NCBI RefSeq assembly: GCF_014596575.1
Contig: NZ_NASZ01000007.1
Location: forward strand, 1-64,000
Source: Flavobacterium pokkalii
GTDB lineage: Bacteria > Bacteroidota > Bacteroidia > Flavobacteriales > Flavobacteriaceae
Direction of reading: 5' to 3'
DNA: 64,000 nt
The notes beneath the pieces were generated by a model. The model was not told the DNA's origin and did no database searches. It was given only the letters and a program-made list of their open reading frames with translations. Below, one piece after another: positions 35,418-45,389 of this stretch. The position numbers and the translations under genes are program-made. The first letter of the stretch is position 1; every line of letters begins with the position of its first letter.

Positions 35418-36404
35418 TTAAGTTGTGATAATATCAGAAACGCGCAACAATTCACGATCAATTTCCGACTTCCCTTTAATTGCTAATGATAGCGGCGTAA
35501 GATTTACAGTATCGTTTTTCAATCCTACCATAAAGTTTGAAACTCCTTCCAGTAAAGATTCTACAGCTTTAACACCCAAGCGGCTTGCTAAAACACGGTC
35601 AAAACAAGAAGGCGAACCACCTCTTTGCATGTGTCCTAACACAGAAACACGCACATCATATTCCGGTAAATTAGCATCCACGTAATCTTTTAATTCGAAT
35701 ACGTTTTTACCAATTTTATCTCCTTCAGCAATAACTACAATACTGGATGATTTTCCGGAAGCTTTACTTTTTTGAAGCGATTCTAATAAACGGTCTAATC
35801 CTAAATCTTCTTCAGGGATTAAAATTTCTTCGGCTCCACCGGCAATACCTGCATTCAAAGCAATATGTCCGGCATCTCTTCCCATTACCTCTACAAAGAA
35901 TAAACGGTTATGAGAACTCGCTGTATCTCTAATTTTATCGATTGCTTCTACAACAGTATTTAAAGCCGTATCATAACCTAAAGTATGACTGGTACCATAA
36001 ATATCATTATCAATAGTTCCCGGAATTCCCATAACAGGAAAGTTATATTCGGAATTAAAAATTAAAGCTCCGGTAAAAGTTCCGTCTCCACCAATAACTA
36101 CTAAAGCTTCGATTCCTGCTTTAATCAAATTTTCATGGGCTTTTTTCCTTCCTTCCGGAGTTCTGAATTCTGACGAACGCGCCGATTTCAAAATTGTTCC
36201 TCCTTTATTAATAATGTTATTTACACTACGAGGTCCCATTTCTTCGAAGTCGCCTTCAATCATTCCCTGATAACCTCTGTAAATCCCAACACATTCAATA
36301 TTATGGTACGCACAAGTTCGAACCACTGAACGTATTGCGGCATTCATTCCAGGTGAATCTCCACCTGAAGTTAAAACACCTATTTTTTTAATTGTTTTTA
36401 GCAT
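35418..36404 (-). CDS. pfkA: ATP-dependent 6-phosphofructokinase
   Basis: The 328-aa bacterial-type enzyme has the ATP site GGDSPGMNAAIR, GGDGTFTGA, the catalytic PGTIDND and the MGRDAGHIAL motif. It phosphorylates fructose 6-phosphate, committing carbon to glycolysis. The 247-bp upstream spacer is AT-rich and holds the probable promoter. gap follows. Confidence 0.97.
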   Translation of the reverse strand: MLKTIKKIGVLTSGGDSPGMNAAIRSVVRTCAYHNIECVGIYRGYQGMIEGDFEEMGPRSVNNIINKGGTILKSARSSEFRTPEGRKKAHENLIKAGIEALVVIGGDGTFTGALIFNSEYNFPVMGIPGTIDNDIYGTSHTLGYDTALNTVVEAIDKIRDTASSHNRLFFVEVMGRDAGHIALNAGIAGGAEEILIPEEDLGLDRLLESLQKSKASGKSSSIVVIAEGDKIGKNVFELKDYVDANLPEYDVRVSVLGHMQRGGSPSCFDRVLASRLGVKAVESLLEGVSNFMVGLKNDTVNLTPLSLAIKGKSEIDRELLRVSDIITT

Positions 36405-36651
36405 AGTTTTAGTTTTGAAAGGTAAAAATAAGAAACATAAATTACTTTAAAAGCTTCTGTTTTATTATTTTAACTATTTATTACAAATTCAAACGTTTTC
36501 GTTAATAAGTTTTAAGAAAAACAAAAAAAGCCTTATTTTTTTTAAAAGAAAACGATTTTTACAGATTTTATATAAGAATAACCTATTATTTACAACTTTT
36601 TAACACCAATTACGAAATTAGATTTTTACAAAAAAAATAAAATCACTTTTA

Positions 36652-39600
36652 TTAATCTTCATCCGTTCGAACGGCCTCCGAATTATTCTTAGACTCTTCT
36701 TTTTTAGGCTCTTTACTATTGTTAAAATTTATATATTCCGGAGTTACATTAGAATCTTCAAAATATTCGTTAGTAGTTTTTACTTTTTGAATTTTATATT
36801 TTTTGAAAATTTTACTCACTAATTCTCTGAATGTATCAAAATCAACTTCATAAGTTAACCCCAGCCCCTGAGTATAACCTATACCCTGCCCAATGTAATT
36901 AATATCGTTTTCCCGGTTAAACAATCGCAGATTCATCGTTCCATCCTGATTTACCCTGTATTGTACTTCCACATCTCCCACAACGGCTGACTCATTAATT
37001 CCTCCAAAAGGAACCCCAACCTTTCCGTTAATCGAAATTCGTTCGTTAATTTTAGAAGAAATCGTTGCCACTACTCGCCCATCCGTTTCCTTTCCAATTC
37101 TTCGATCCGGAGAAACATAATTCAAACCTACTTTAAATTTATCATTATCGGTTTTCAAAATATCTCCCAGCAAACTGGAAGCAGTTTCAAACAAACTTCC
37201 GGAGAAATCCGACTGATTTACTCCTTCCGGACTCAGGAATCCTCCCGAAGAAAGCAAGTACAAAGCCTGTGTTTGACGCACATCTTTATCGTATAATTTA
37301 TACTGTATTTCCGATTTCAAGACATTACTTACCGTTGGGAACTCGATATTAAATTCCGGATCCGGACTCGCCAAATCTCCCTGAATACCTATCACCACAT
37401 CAACCGGAACTTTTCGGTTAAACGATGAATTATCTAATAAAACAGCAGGATTTGCAATCGTTTTATAAACCGCCTGAAGGTTTAACTGCGCCCGCATTGG
37501 GTTTCCTTCCCAAATAATCGAACCTCCTTTTCTGACCGCAAACTTCTTATCGATTAAACCACCGTATTTAAAATTATACGTTCCTTCGTAAGCCTGGAAA
37601 TCACCCCACATTTGAAATTTCCCTAAAGTATTTATTTTAAACAGCAAGGAACCATACCCTTTTCCGCGCATTCCATGACCGGAATTACGATCTAAAATTA
37701 CTTCAATATCAGCATCAGGAGTAATATCCAAATCAAACTCCAGTTCAAGTCCGTTGTATTTTCGGCTATTTTCAACGATACCCATTTTGTTATTGTACTT
37801 CTCCTTAGCGGTCACAAAATGAATAAAGGAATTTTCACCTACACTTTCGGCATAATTAATTGGAATCTTAACATCTGAACCTTTTTCTGATTTGGCCGCA
37901 ATTTTAATAAACAAAGCATCCGTAGGCCCTTTTATTGAAGCATTACCGTTAATAAATGCGGTTCCGTAATAAGCCGCATCTTCAGAATCCTTAGTATCCA
38001 AAACCACTAATTTTTTAGAACTAATATCAAAATCCAGTTTCCAATCGGAAAAATTACGATGTTCGATACTTCCGTTCAACAAACCTTTTGTATTGAATTT
38101 TGAATCGGTAATGGTATTATTTCGAAATAAAAAGGTTTCATCAACCAAATCCACAATCGAGCGATCGTTCAGCTGATAATCGACATTCAAATACGGAATA
38201 GTCATCCCGGCTTTATCTACAAACAAACGTCCGCTAATTTTTGGCTTATTAACATCACCTGTAACCACCGAATTTCCGGTAACAAACCCTCTGATATTAG
38301 ACAAAACCTCACCACCCAGAGAACTAAAAACCCCAAGATTAAATTTATCCAGCTTAACTTTCAGGTCTAAAATGGTTTTCTTATTTACAATTTCAAAACT
38401 TCCGTTTGCATTGAACGATTCAATATTATCATTAGTTAAATAGGAATCAATAGTAAACTTTTCCAGATTTTGATCGCCTTCAATATTGAATTTCAAAACA
38501 CCCAAATCGGTTTTATTAATATTCAGTCGATCGACCACTAAAGAAGCAGTTGGTTTGTACATTTGATTGTTTTGCTTAAAATGTACCTCGCCGTTAACAT
38601 TTCCGTTAAAGACAAATTTGCTGCTCAAAGGCGTGACCTTGTATAAATCGATGTCTTTAAAATTTAATTCTAAATCCTTATGCAATCGATCGTCAATGGT
38701 TCCGTTTAAAGAAACCGACTGTCCTTCGTGAGATAAAATAATATTGTCAAAAACAAAATTCTTAAATGACTTATCAAAAACAATTTTGTTATCCGAATGG
38801 TCTTTTTGATTCAGATACCAAAGATTTTCTTTGAATTTCATCTCCGATTTACTAATTCCCACCACATTATTATTTTCCTTATCAATAGTGTGATACAAGT
38901 TCAGATTGAAATAATCTTCGCCTTTTTCACCTCCTTTAAATTCCGAACGGAACAACAAAGTATCTTTAGTCGTGATGTTAATCAAACTAAAATCACGCAT
39001 TTTGTAATAAGGCGTTTTAATGCTGTCTAATTCGACATAAGCATTGTACAAAGGGTTTTTATTATCAACCGCTACACGAATATTATCAAAAGTATTTTTA
39101 GCATAAGTAATTTTAGGAGAATTAAAATTCATTTTAAAATCCTGACTGTCGGCTTTAATAAAGCCTCTCAAAACCGTATTAGTTGCCAGCCCAACTTCGG
39201 GATACAAAATCTCTACAATTTTATTATAAACCGTGAAATTAAATCGCAAAAATTGCCCTTTATCTACTTTTTCCGGCTTGAAATTCGTGTATAAACTTCC
39301 CAACGAATTTCGGGTGAGTTTCCCTAATTGTTTAAACTGAAAACGCCCCACCATCTGACCTTCTACAATATCCGGCGAATTAATGGTAAGTGTTCGGATT
39401 CCTTTTTCATCAAAATTAGAACTCACATTAAAATCATCAAAAACATAAGTATCCTTTACATTTTGATAAGAAGTTTGTTTGATAAAAACATTTCCCTGCA
39501 AATTTTCGATGGTATTTCCGGTAAGTTGCACCACTACATCTCCTTTAAAATTGGAAATACTATCATTTACAAATTTGAGTCTGTGCAAATCAGCCTTAGT

Positions 39601-41091
39601 AACATTAATATGAAAATCGTATTTGTTTTCTTTTGCACTTAAATCGACCAAACCATCGAAATCCATCGCCAAATTTGGATCAGCAACGGTGATTTGTCCT
39701 TTATAGTATGGCAGTTTAAAATTCCCGTTAACCGTTATATCATTATATGTATAACCTTTATAATCCAAGGTATTAATCGCTCCTTTTACCTGCGTATTCA
39801 AATATTTCTCCGTAAAACCTTTCCCGTCAGCATTGACATCCATTGTTACTTTTCCTAAATCTTCCCGATTTAAAAAAGTTCCCACATCAAAATTTTCAAA
39901 AACAACATTTCCGTTATAAGCCGCTTTATCAATGAAGTCAATATCTGTCATCGAAAAAACCGATTGCACCCTTCCTATTTCGGTTTTCATATTCAAAGCT
40001 GCATCAACGGTTGAAGCCGTCAACTGAATATTTCCTTCCATCCAGCAATTCCCAAGCGTTTTGATTTCCAAAGGCAATTTTTCACCCAAAACCTTTGGCA
40101 TCAAATGAACCAAATGATCATAACTGGTTGCAACTTGACTAAAATCGCCATCCATGTAAAAACGCTGCTGCTCTTTTCCGAAAATATTTTTAAAATGAAT
40201 ATCTCCATCCATTTTAGAACCATTGGAATCAACCATTCGCAAACGACTTACATACAAATCGTTTAAAGTCCCTCTCAAATCTGTTCTTTTAAGATAAAAA
40301 AACTGATTTTTGGCTAAACCGTCGTAAAAACATCTCACATCATTTGTTCCAACGGTAGCCGAATGGATCTTCAAATCCCATTTTACCTTATCATTAAAAT
40401 GAGCAAAATCTTCAATTTTATAATTAAGTGCTAATTCGCCTTTAATTTTCGAATATGGTGTTTTTAAATCAAAATTTAGAAGCTGAATTTTTTTCTTGGT
40501 ATAACTAAAAACCGTGCTTAAATCTTCGACAAACAAACCACGATGATCTAAAAAAGATAGTTTATCGATTTTGATATCCACATCAGGCCCGTAAAGCTTA
40601 AAATCGGTTAATTCGGCATTGACTTTTGTAAAATCAACATCTTTAGGGTTAGCCCTGTTATAATCATACAATCTAAAATGCGCATTTCTGATAGAGGCTT
40701 TATCAGAAATAAAAAGGGTATGCTTCCCGGATGGCGGTGCTCCCGAATCAAAAGATTCGATAAAAACATCCATATTGGTTTTCTTTTCGTTTTTATAGGT
40801 TTTCATATCAAACAAAACCCCGTCCAAACGAATCGTTTTAAAAATCAAATCGCCCTCCATCACCGCATTTAAATCCAAAAGATTGGTATTTAAAATTCTG
40901 GAATAAATCAAAGTGTCTTTATGATGATCCAAAATCAATACATTTTGAATTTTAACCCCGCCAAAAACCGAAATTTTAACCTTATCAATAGCTATATGAG
41001 TACCAAAATCATTATTAATGCGATCCATCAAATATTTCCCCACTTTGGTTTGAACCGTCGGTAAGGTCAATGCGATACCCAGCAACAACAA
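36652..41091 (-). CDS. tamB: TamB-like translocation/assembly module protein (DUF490)
   Basis: A 1479-aa or longer protein of repetitive short beta strands with a C-terminal DUF490 domain (GMRGKGYGSLLFKI, MWGDFQAYEGTYNFKYGG, YLLSSGGF) and an acidic tail. It spans the periplasm as a beta-taco fold, moving phospholipid or assisting outer-membrane protein assembly. The membrane anchor (LGLIILLLLLGIALTLP) lies at the very start. The frame stays open upstream to about 41237 (ITAKYIKKAIKITSNIIL), but no ATG exists, so the true start is unclear; the coordinate given uses a TTG. It is divergent from tsaD, a common flavobacterial pairing. Confidence 0.87.
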   Translation of the reverse strand: MLLLGIALTLPTVQTKVGKYLMDRINNDFGTHIAIDKVKISVFGGVKIQNVLILDHHKDTLIYSRILNTNLLDLNAVMEGDLIFKTIRLDGVLFDMKTYKNEKKTNMDVFIESFDSGAPPSGKHTLFISDKASIRNAHFRLYDYNRANPKDVDFTKVNAELTDFKLYGPDVDIKIDKLSFLDHRGLFVEDLSTVFSYTKKKIQLLNFDLKTPYSKIKGELALNYKIEDFAHFNDKVKWDLKIHSATVGTNDVRCFYDGLAKNQFFYLKRTDLRGTLNDLYVSRLRMVDSNGSKMDGDIHFKNIFGKEQQRFYMDGDFSQVATSYDHLVHLMPKVLGEKLPLEIKTLGNCWMEGNIQLTASTVDAALNMKTEIGRVQSVFSMTDIDFIDKAAYNGNVVFENFDVGTFLNREDLGKVTMDVNADGKGFTEKYLNTQVKGAINTLDYKGYTYNDITVNGNFKLPYYKGQITVADPNLAMDFDGLVDLSAKENKYDFHINVTKADLHRLKFVNDSISNFKGDVVVQLTGNTIENLQGNVFIKQTSYQNVKDTYVFDDFNVSSNFDEKGIRTLTINSPDIVEGQMVGRFQFKQLGKLTRNSLGSLYTNFKPEKVDKGQFLRFNFTVYNKIVEILYPEVGLATNTVLRGFIKADSQDFKMNFNSPKITYAKNTFDNIRVAVDNKNPLYNAYVELDSIKTPYYKMRDFSLINITTKDTLLFRSEFKGGEKGEDYFNLNLYHTIDKENNNVVGISKSEMKFKENLWYLNQKDHSDNKIVFDKSFKNFVFDNIILSHEGQSVSLNGTIDDRLHKDLELNFKDIDLYKVTPLSSKFVFNGNVNGEVHFKQNNQMYKPTASLVVDRLNINKTDLGVLKFNIEGDQNLEKFTIDSYLTNDNIESFNANGSFEIVNKKTILDLKVKLDKFNLGVFSSLGGEVLSNIRGFVTGNSVVTGDVNKPKISGRLFVDKAGMTIPYLNVDYQLNDRSIVDLVDETFLFRNNTITDSKFNTKGLLNGSIEHRNFSDWKLDFDISSKKLVVLDTKDSEDAAYYGTAFINGNASIKGPTDALFIKIAAKSEKGSDVKIPINYAESVGENSFIHFVTAKEKYNNKMGIVENSRKYNGLELEFDLDITPDADIEVILDRNSGHGMRGKGYGSLLFKINTLGKFQMWGDFQAYEGTYNFKYGGLIDKKFAVRKGGSIIWEGNPMRAQLNLQAVYKTIANPAVLLDNSSFNRKVPVDVVIGIQGDLASPDPEFNIEFPTVSNVLKSEIQYKLYDKDVRQTQALYLLSSGGFLSPEGVNQSDFSGSLFETASSLLGDILKTDNDKFKVGLNYVSPDRRIGKETDGRVVATISSKINERISINGKVGVPFGGINESAVVGDVEVQYRVNQDGTMNLRLFNRENDINYIGQGIGYTQGLGLTYEVDFDTFRELVSKIFKKYKIQKVKTTNEYFEDSNVTPEYINFNNSKEPKKEESKNNSEAVRTDED

Positions 41092-41292
41092 TAGAATGAT
41101 GAGCCCAAGAATTATATTTGAAGTTATTTTAATCGCTTTTTTGATATACTTTGCTGTTATGTTGATGAAAAATGATTTTGCCCAAGGAAAGAGCGAAACC
41201 TTTAATAAAAATTCTTTAATTTTGGCTGCGCCGTAAAATTATAAAAAATAAAATCGGTTTCTAAAAAGATAACCCAAAAATTGTACCTTTTT

Positions 41293-42315
41293 ATGCTCAA
41301 TCCTGAGGTTTACATTCTTGCTATTGAAAGTTCCTGCGACGACACTGCCGCTGCTGTTTTATGTAACGACAAAGTGCTCTCAAATGTTGTAGCCAATCAA
41401 TTGGTTCATACCCAATACGGAGGGGTAGTTCCTGAACTGGCTTCGCGAGCGCATCAGCAAAACATTGTTCCGGTAATTGACGCCGCTTTAAAGAAAGCCA
41501 ACATTTCTAAAGAACAATTATCAGCTATCGCTTTTACACAAGGTCCGGGATTAATGGGTTCTTTATTGGTTGGAAGTTCGTTTGCCAAATCAATGGCTTT
41601 AGCGCTGAATATTCCGCTGATTGCCGTAAACCACATGCAGGCACATATTTTGGCTCATTTTATCGATGAAGAAGGTTATGACAAACCCGAATTCCCTTTT
41701 ATAGCTCTGACTATTAGCGGCGGGCACACTCAAATTGTGCGTGTGGACAATTATTTTGACATGACCATCATTGGTGAAACCACCGATGACGCTGTAGGCG
41801 AAGCTTTTGATAAAACCGCAAAAATCCTTGGCTTACCTTATCCGGGTGGTCCTTTGGTAGATAAAAATGCACAATTAGGAAATCCGAAAGCTTTTAAGTT
41901 TACCAAACCAAAAGTACCAGGATTAGACTTTAGTTTCTCCGGCTTAAAAACTGCTATTTTATATTTTATCCAAAAAAATAAAGCCGAGAATCCTAATTTC
42001 ATTGACGAAAACATCAACGATATTTGTGCTTCCATTCAATATACTATTATTGAAATTTTGATGGACAAATTAAAAATGGCCGTCAAAGAAACCGGCATTA
42101 AACAAATCGCGATTGGCGGTGGTGTTTCTGCCAATTCCGGAATTAGAAATACGCTGAAAGAAGCCGAAGCAAAATACGGTTGGAAAACATTTGTACCTAA
42201 ATTTGAATACACGACTGACAATGCTGCAATGATAGGAATTGTAGGTTATCAAAAGTTTTTATCTCAAAATTTCGAAAATGCTTCGGTAGTTTCTAAAGCG
42301 CGAATTCAATTCTAA
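41293..42315 (+). CDS. tsaD: tRNA N6-adenosine threonylcarbamoyltransferase TsaD
   Basis: The 340-aa ASKHA-fold protein has AIESSCDDTAAAV, the metal-binding HMQAH motif, SGGHTQIV and the GGVSANSGIR motif. It transfers threonylcarbamoyl from TC-AMP to A37 of ANN-decoding tRNAs, with TsaB, TsaC and TsaE elsewhere. ATG at 41293 is used; a TTG 12 bp upstream only adds MYLF. A TACCTTTT sequence right before the ATG suggests a promoter box and a very short leader. tcdA, which acts on the same tRNA base, is at 59942. Confidence 0.95.
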   Translation: MLNPEVYILAIESSCDDTAAAVLCNDKVLSNVVANQLVHTQYGGVVPELASRAHQQNIVPVIDAALKKANISKEQLSAIAFTQGPGLMGSLLVGSSFAKSMALALNIPLIAVNHMQAHILAHFIDEEGYDKPEFPFIALTISGGHTQIVRVDNYFDMTIIGETTDDAVGEAFDKTAKILGLPYPGGPLVDKNAQLGNPKAFKFTKPKVPGLDFSFSGLKTAILYFIQKNKAENPNFIDENINDICASIQYTIIEILMDKLKMAVKETGIKQIAIGGGVSANSGIRNTLKEAEAKYGWKTFVPKFEYTTDNAAMIGIVGYQKFLSQNFENASVVSKARIQF

Positions 42316-42318
42316 ACT

Positions 42319-43029
42319 ATGCAATTATTTTACAATCCAAATATTGACGAGCTAACGGAATCTTTCATTTTTGACAAAGAAGAAAGCAAACACATCATTA
42401 AAGTATTACGCAAAAAAGACGGCGATATTTTATACGTAACCAATGGCGCAGGATATTTATTTGAATGCGAAATCACCTTAGCCTCCGATAATAAATGTAC
42501 GGTAAAAATCAACTCTTTAGAGAAAAAAGAAGCTTCTAAATTCCATTTGCATCTGGCGGTTGCTCCTACCAAAATGAACGACCGTTTTGAATGGTTTTTA
42601 GAAAAAGCAACCGAAATTGGTATTCAGGAAATCACACCCATTATTTGCGATCGTTCGGAAAGAAAAGTGATTAACAAAGAACGTTTTGACAAAATCGTTT
42701 TATCAGCTTTGAAACAATGCAACGAATTGTATTTACCTAAATTAAACGAAGCAGTCACTTTCAAAGAATTCATCAGCAAGCAACAAAACAAAGGTTTACA
42801 ATTAATTGCACATTGCGAGGAAACCGATAAGAAAACACTGAAATCAGTTTTAAAATCCAACGAAGATATTACTTTGTTAATCGGCCCTGAAGGCGATTTT
42901 TCGACCAAAGAAATTGCTTTGGCTTTAGAAAATAATTACATTCCGGTTTCTTTAGGAAATACCAGATTACGTACCGAAACAGCAGCTGTAGTAGCCTGTC
43001 ATAGTGTGGTGTTTTTTAACGAGTTATGA
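42319..43029 (+). CDS. rsmE: 16S rRNA (uracil-1498-N3)-methyltransferase
   Basis: A 236-aa SPOUT methylase. The motifs DRFEWFLEKATEIGIQEITPI, ALKQCNELYLP, LLIGPEGDFSTKE and LGNTRLRTETAA match RsmE. It methylates U1498 in the decoding centre. Its ATG is 3 bp after the tsaD stop, so the two are an operon. A start of a stretch of ATG-like repeats follows its stop. Confidence 0.95.
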   Translation: MQLFYNPNIDELTESFIFDKEESKHIIKVLRKKDGDILYVTNGAGYLFECEITLASDNKCTVKINSLEKKEASKFHLHLAVAPTKMNDRFEWFLEKATEIGIQEITPIICDRSERKVINKERFDKIVLSALKQCNELYLPKLNEAVTFKEFISKQQNKGLQLIAHCEETDKKTLKSVLKSNEDITLLIGPEGDFSTKEIALALENNYIPVSLGNTRLRTETAAVVACHSVVFFNEL

Positions 43030-43107
43030 GTTATGGATTATGGGTTGTGAGTTCTGATTTGGCTCAAACCTTAAACTTTAAACAAAGCCAAAAACAACAA
43101 ATCAAAA

Positions 43108-43749
43108 ATGAAAAAACTACACACAATCCTTCTACTTGTAAGCTGCTGCTTTGCCTTTTCCCAGGAGATTGCCTTGGTAAAATACAGCGGTGGCGGCGAT
43201 TGGTATGCCAATCCTACTTCTCTGCCTAATCTGATTCGTTTTTGCAACAGCAATATCAATACTACCATTAGTCCAAAACCGGCTACGGTAGAACCAAGCA
43301 GTCCTGATTTATTTTCCTATCCTTTCCTTCACATGACCGGACATGGAAATGTTATTTTTAGTCCTTCAGATGTTGAAAATTTGCAAAAATATTTAAGTGG
43401 CGGTGGTTTTTTACACATTGATGACAACTATGGCATGGATGAATACATCCGAAAAGAAATCAAAAAAATATTCCCTGACAAAGCTTTAGTCGAAATTCCG
43501 GCAACACATGCTATTTTTCAAAAACCTTTTGTTTTTGCTAATGGTCTGCCTAAAATTCACGAACACGACGGTAAACGTCCTCAGGCTTTTGGAATCTTCA
43601 TCGACAACCGATTGGTTTTACTTTATACTTTCGAATGTGATTTAGGCGACGGCTGGGAAGATGCCGAAGTTCACAACGACCCGGTTGCTGTACGTGAAAA
43701 AGCCCTGAAAATGGGCGCTAATATTATCAATTACATCTTTAACAACTAA
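43108..43749 (+). CDS. DUF4159 family secreted protein
   Basis: The 213-aa precursor has a signal peptide (MKKLHTILLLVSCCFAFSQ) and a domain with IALVKYSGGGDWYANP, MTGHGNVIFS, GGGFLHIDDNYGMDEYIRKE and HNDPVAVREKALKMGANIINYI. Those are hallmarks of DUF4159, a flavodoxin-like fold of unknown role in Bacteroidetes. It is in a run with rsmE and a TrmH-type gene, 79 bp after rsmE. Confidence 0.88.
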   Translation: MKKLHTILLLVSCCFAFSQEIALVKYSGGGDWYANPTSLPNLIRFCNSNINTTISPKPATVEPSSPDLFSYPFLHMTGHGNVIFSPSDVENLQKYLSGGGFLHIDDNYGMDEYIRKEIKKIFPDKALVEIPATHAIFQKPFVFANGLPKIHEHDGKRPQAFGIFIDNRLVLLYTFECDLGDGWEDAEVHNDPVAVREKALKMGANIINYIFNN

Positions 43750-43759
43750 TTATTTTCCC

Positions 43760-44263
43760 GTGCAACTCACTCACGAAGAAACCCAATTTGAATCCTCACA
43801 ATTTCCGATCACACTAATCTGTGACCACATTTATTTTCAACAAAATATCGGTTCACTTTTTCGAATCGGGGAAGCTTTCGGAATTGAAAAAATCATCTTT
43901 TTAGGAAAAGATATTCCGTTGAATCCCAGAAAAATAAATAAAACCAGCCGAAATACTCATTTACATCTTCCGCATCTTATTTTTGAAGAAGAAAACACTT
44001 TAATCGAACATTTGAAAGAACAGAATTACGAAATCATTGCTCTTGAAATCGCTTCAAACAGTAAAGCACTTAAAGATGTTCTTTTGCCAACCAACAAAAA
44101 AATCGCTCTGATTATCGGAAGCGAAATCAACGGCGTTAGTGAGGAACTTTTGGCGCTTTCCAACCAAATTGTACACATCAATATGTTTGGCAAAAACAGC
44201 AGCATGAATGTCGTTCAGGCCGCAAGTATTGCACTTTATGAATTTACTTCTAAATTGATTTGA
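43760..44263 (+). CDS. TrmH/SpoU-family RNA 2'-O-methyltransferase
   Basis: A 167-aa SPOUT methylase. The three SpoU motifs are visible: NIGSLFRIGEAFGIEKIIF, IALIIGSEINGVSEELL, and NSSMNVVQAASIALYEF. It methylates ribose in tRNA or rRNA; the target is not clear. The likely start is GTG at 43760, 10 bp after the DUF4159 stop, so cotranscription is likely. Confidence 0.9.
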   Translation: MQLTHEETQFESSQFPITLICDHIYFQQNIGSLFRIGEAFGIEKIIFLGKDIPLNPRKINKTSRNTHLHLPHLIFEEENTLIEHLKEQNYEIIALEIASNSKALKDVLLPTNKKIALIIGSEINGVSEELLALSNQIVHINMFGKNSSMNVVQAASIALYEFTSKLI

Positions 44264-44296
44264 TATTTTTTATCTTTATCAGCTAAACAAAGAGCA

Positions 44297-45388
44297 ATGA
44301 TTACATCAAGAACTATTTCCAGAGGTATTTTAAGAGCTTTAGCAACGGCTATCTTAGTCGGTTTACTATTGTTTTTTATCTATAAAATCAGCACTGTACT
44401 TACTTATTTAGTAATCTCCATAATTCTAACCATGATAGGGCAACCTATCTCCCATTTTTTTAAAAAACGTTTAAAATTCAACCATATCCTCGCTACTACC
44501 ACTACGGTATTTATTTTTATATTACTTATTCTGGGGTTTATTTTAATGTTTATTCCTTTAATTTCTTCGCAGGGACAAAACTTATCACTGCTCAATACTG
44601 CCGAAATTGAAAAAAACATCATCGAACTTCAAAATCAAATTACTTTTTTTTTAGATGCTCATAATATTGATTCGGCAAAAGTTTTAAAAGAAGCCAATTT
44701 GACTTCGAACATCAACTTTACTGTAATTCCTAATTTTTTAAACGGTCTTCTTGGAACGATCAGTAGTTTAGGTGTTGGTTTTGGTTCGGTATTATTCATT
44801 ACTTTTTTCTTTTTAAAAGACAGAGTACTCTTTCTCAGAGGAGCTAAAAAACTCATTCCCGACAGCCACGAAGAGCAATTTTTAAACTCTTTCGAAAAAA
44901 TAAACGATTTACTTTCCCGCTATTTCATTGGATTATTATTTCAATTATTCATCGTTTTTCTATTATACCTGATTGTTTTAGTCATTTTTGGAATACCTAA
45001 TGCCTTAATTATTGCTTTTTTATGCGCTGTTTTAAACATCATCCCTTATGTTGGCCCGCTAATCGCATCAATATTAGCCGCCATTTTAACGATGTTAAGC
45101 CACTTAGGAAACGACTTTCAATCCGAAATTTTACCGGTAACCATCTATGTTTTAATCGGGTTCTGGATTGTACAACTAATCGATAATAATGTTTCTCAAC
45201 CGCTTATTTTTTCCAAAAGTGTCAGTTCTCATCCTTTGGAAATATTCCTTGTTATTTTAATTGCAGGTTTTCTTTTTGGAATTTTGGGAATGATTTTCGC
45301 CGTTCCTTTATATACCATCATAAAAGTAATTGGTAAAGAATTCTTTCCGGAATACAAAATCATCAAATTGCTAACCAAAGACATTTAA
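44297..45388 (+). CDS. AI-2E family transporter
   Basis: A 363-aa integral membrane protein with about eight hydrophobic segments and the family pattern of a loop with many charged residues (LKEANLTSNINFTVIPNFLNG) followed by helices, ending with an NNVSQPLIFSKSVSSHPLEIFLVILI motif. The family was named for export of autoinducer-2 (TqsA), but many members transport other solutes. It lies 33 bp after the RNA methylase and 1 bp before the next gene. Confidence 0.9.
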   Translation: MITSRTISRGILRALATAILVGLLLFFIYKISTVLTYLVISIILTMIGQPISHFFKKRLKFNHILATTTTVFIFILLILGFILMFIPLISSQGQNLSLLNTAEIEKNIIELQNQITFFLDAHNIDSAKVLKEANLTSNINFTVIPNFLNGLLGTISSLGVGFGSVLFITFFFLKDRVLFLRGAKKLIPDSHEEQFLNSFEKINDLLSRYFIGLLFQLFIVFLLYLIVLVIFGIPNALIIAFLCAVLNIIPYVGPLIASILAAILTMLSHLGNDFQSEILPVTIYVLIGFWIVQLIDNNVSQPLIFSKSVSSHPLEIFLVILIAGFLFGILGMIFAVPLYTIIKVIGKEFFPEYKIIKLLTKDI

Positions 45389-45389
45389 G

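Noticed and set aside
43026..43229. A 67-codon frame overlapping rsmE end and the DUF4159 gene
   Set aside because: It lies mostly in another frame of the DUF4159 signal peptide region; the latter has a clear signal and domain.
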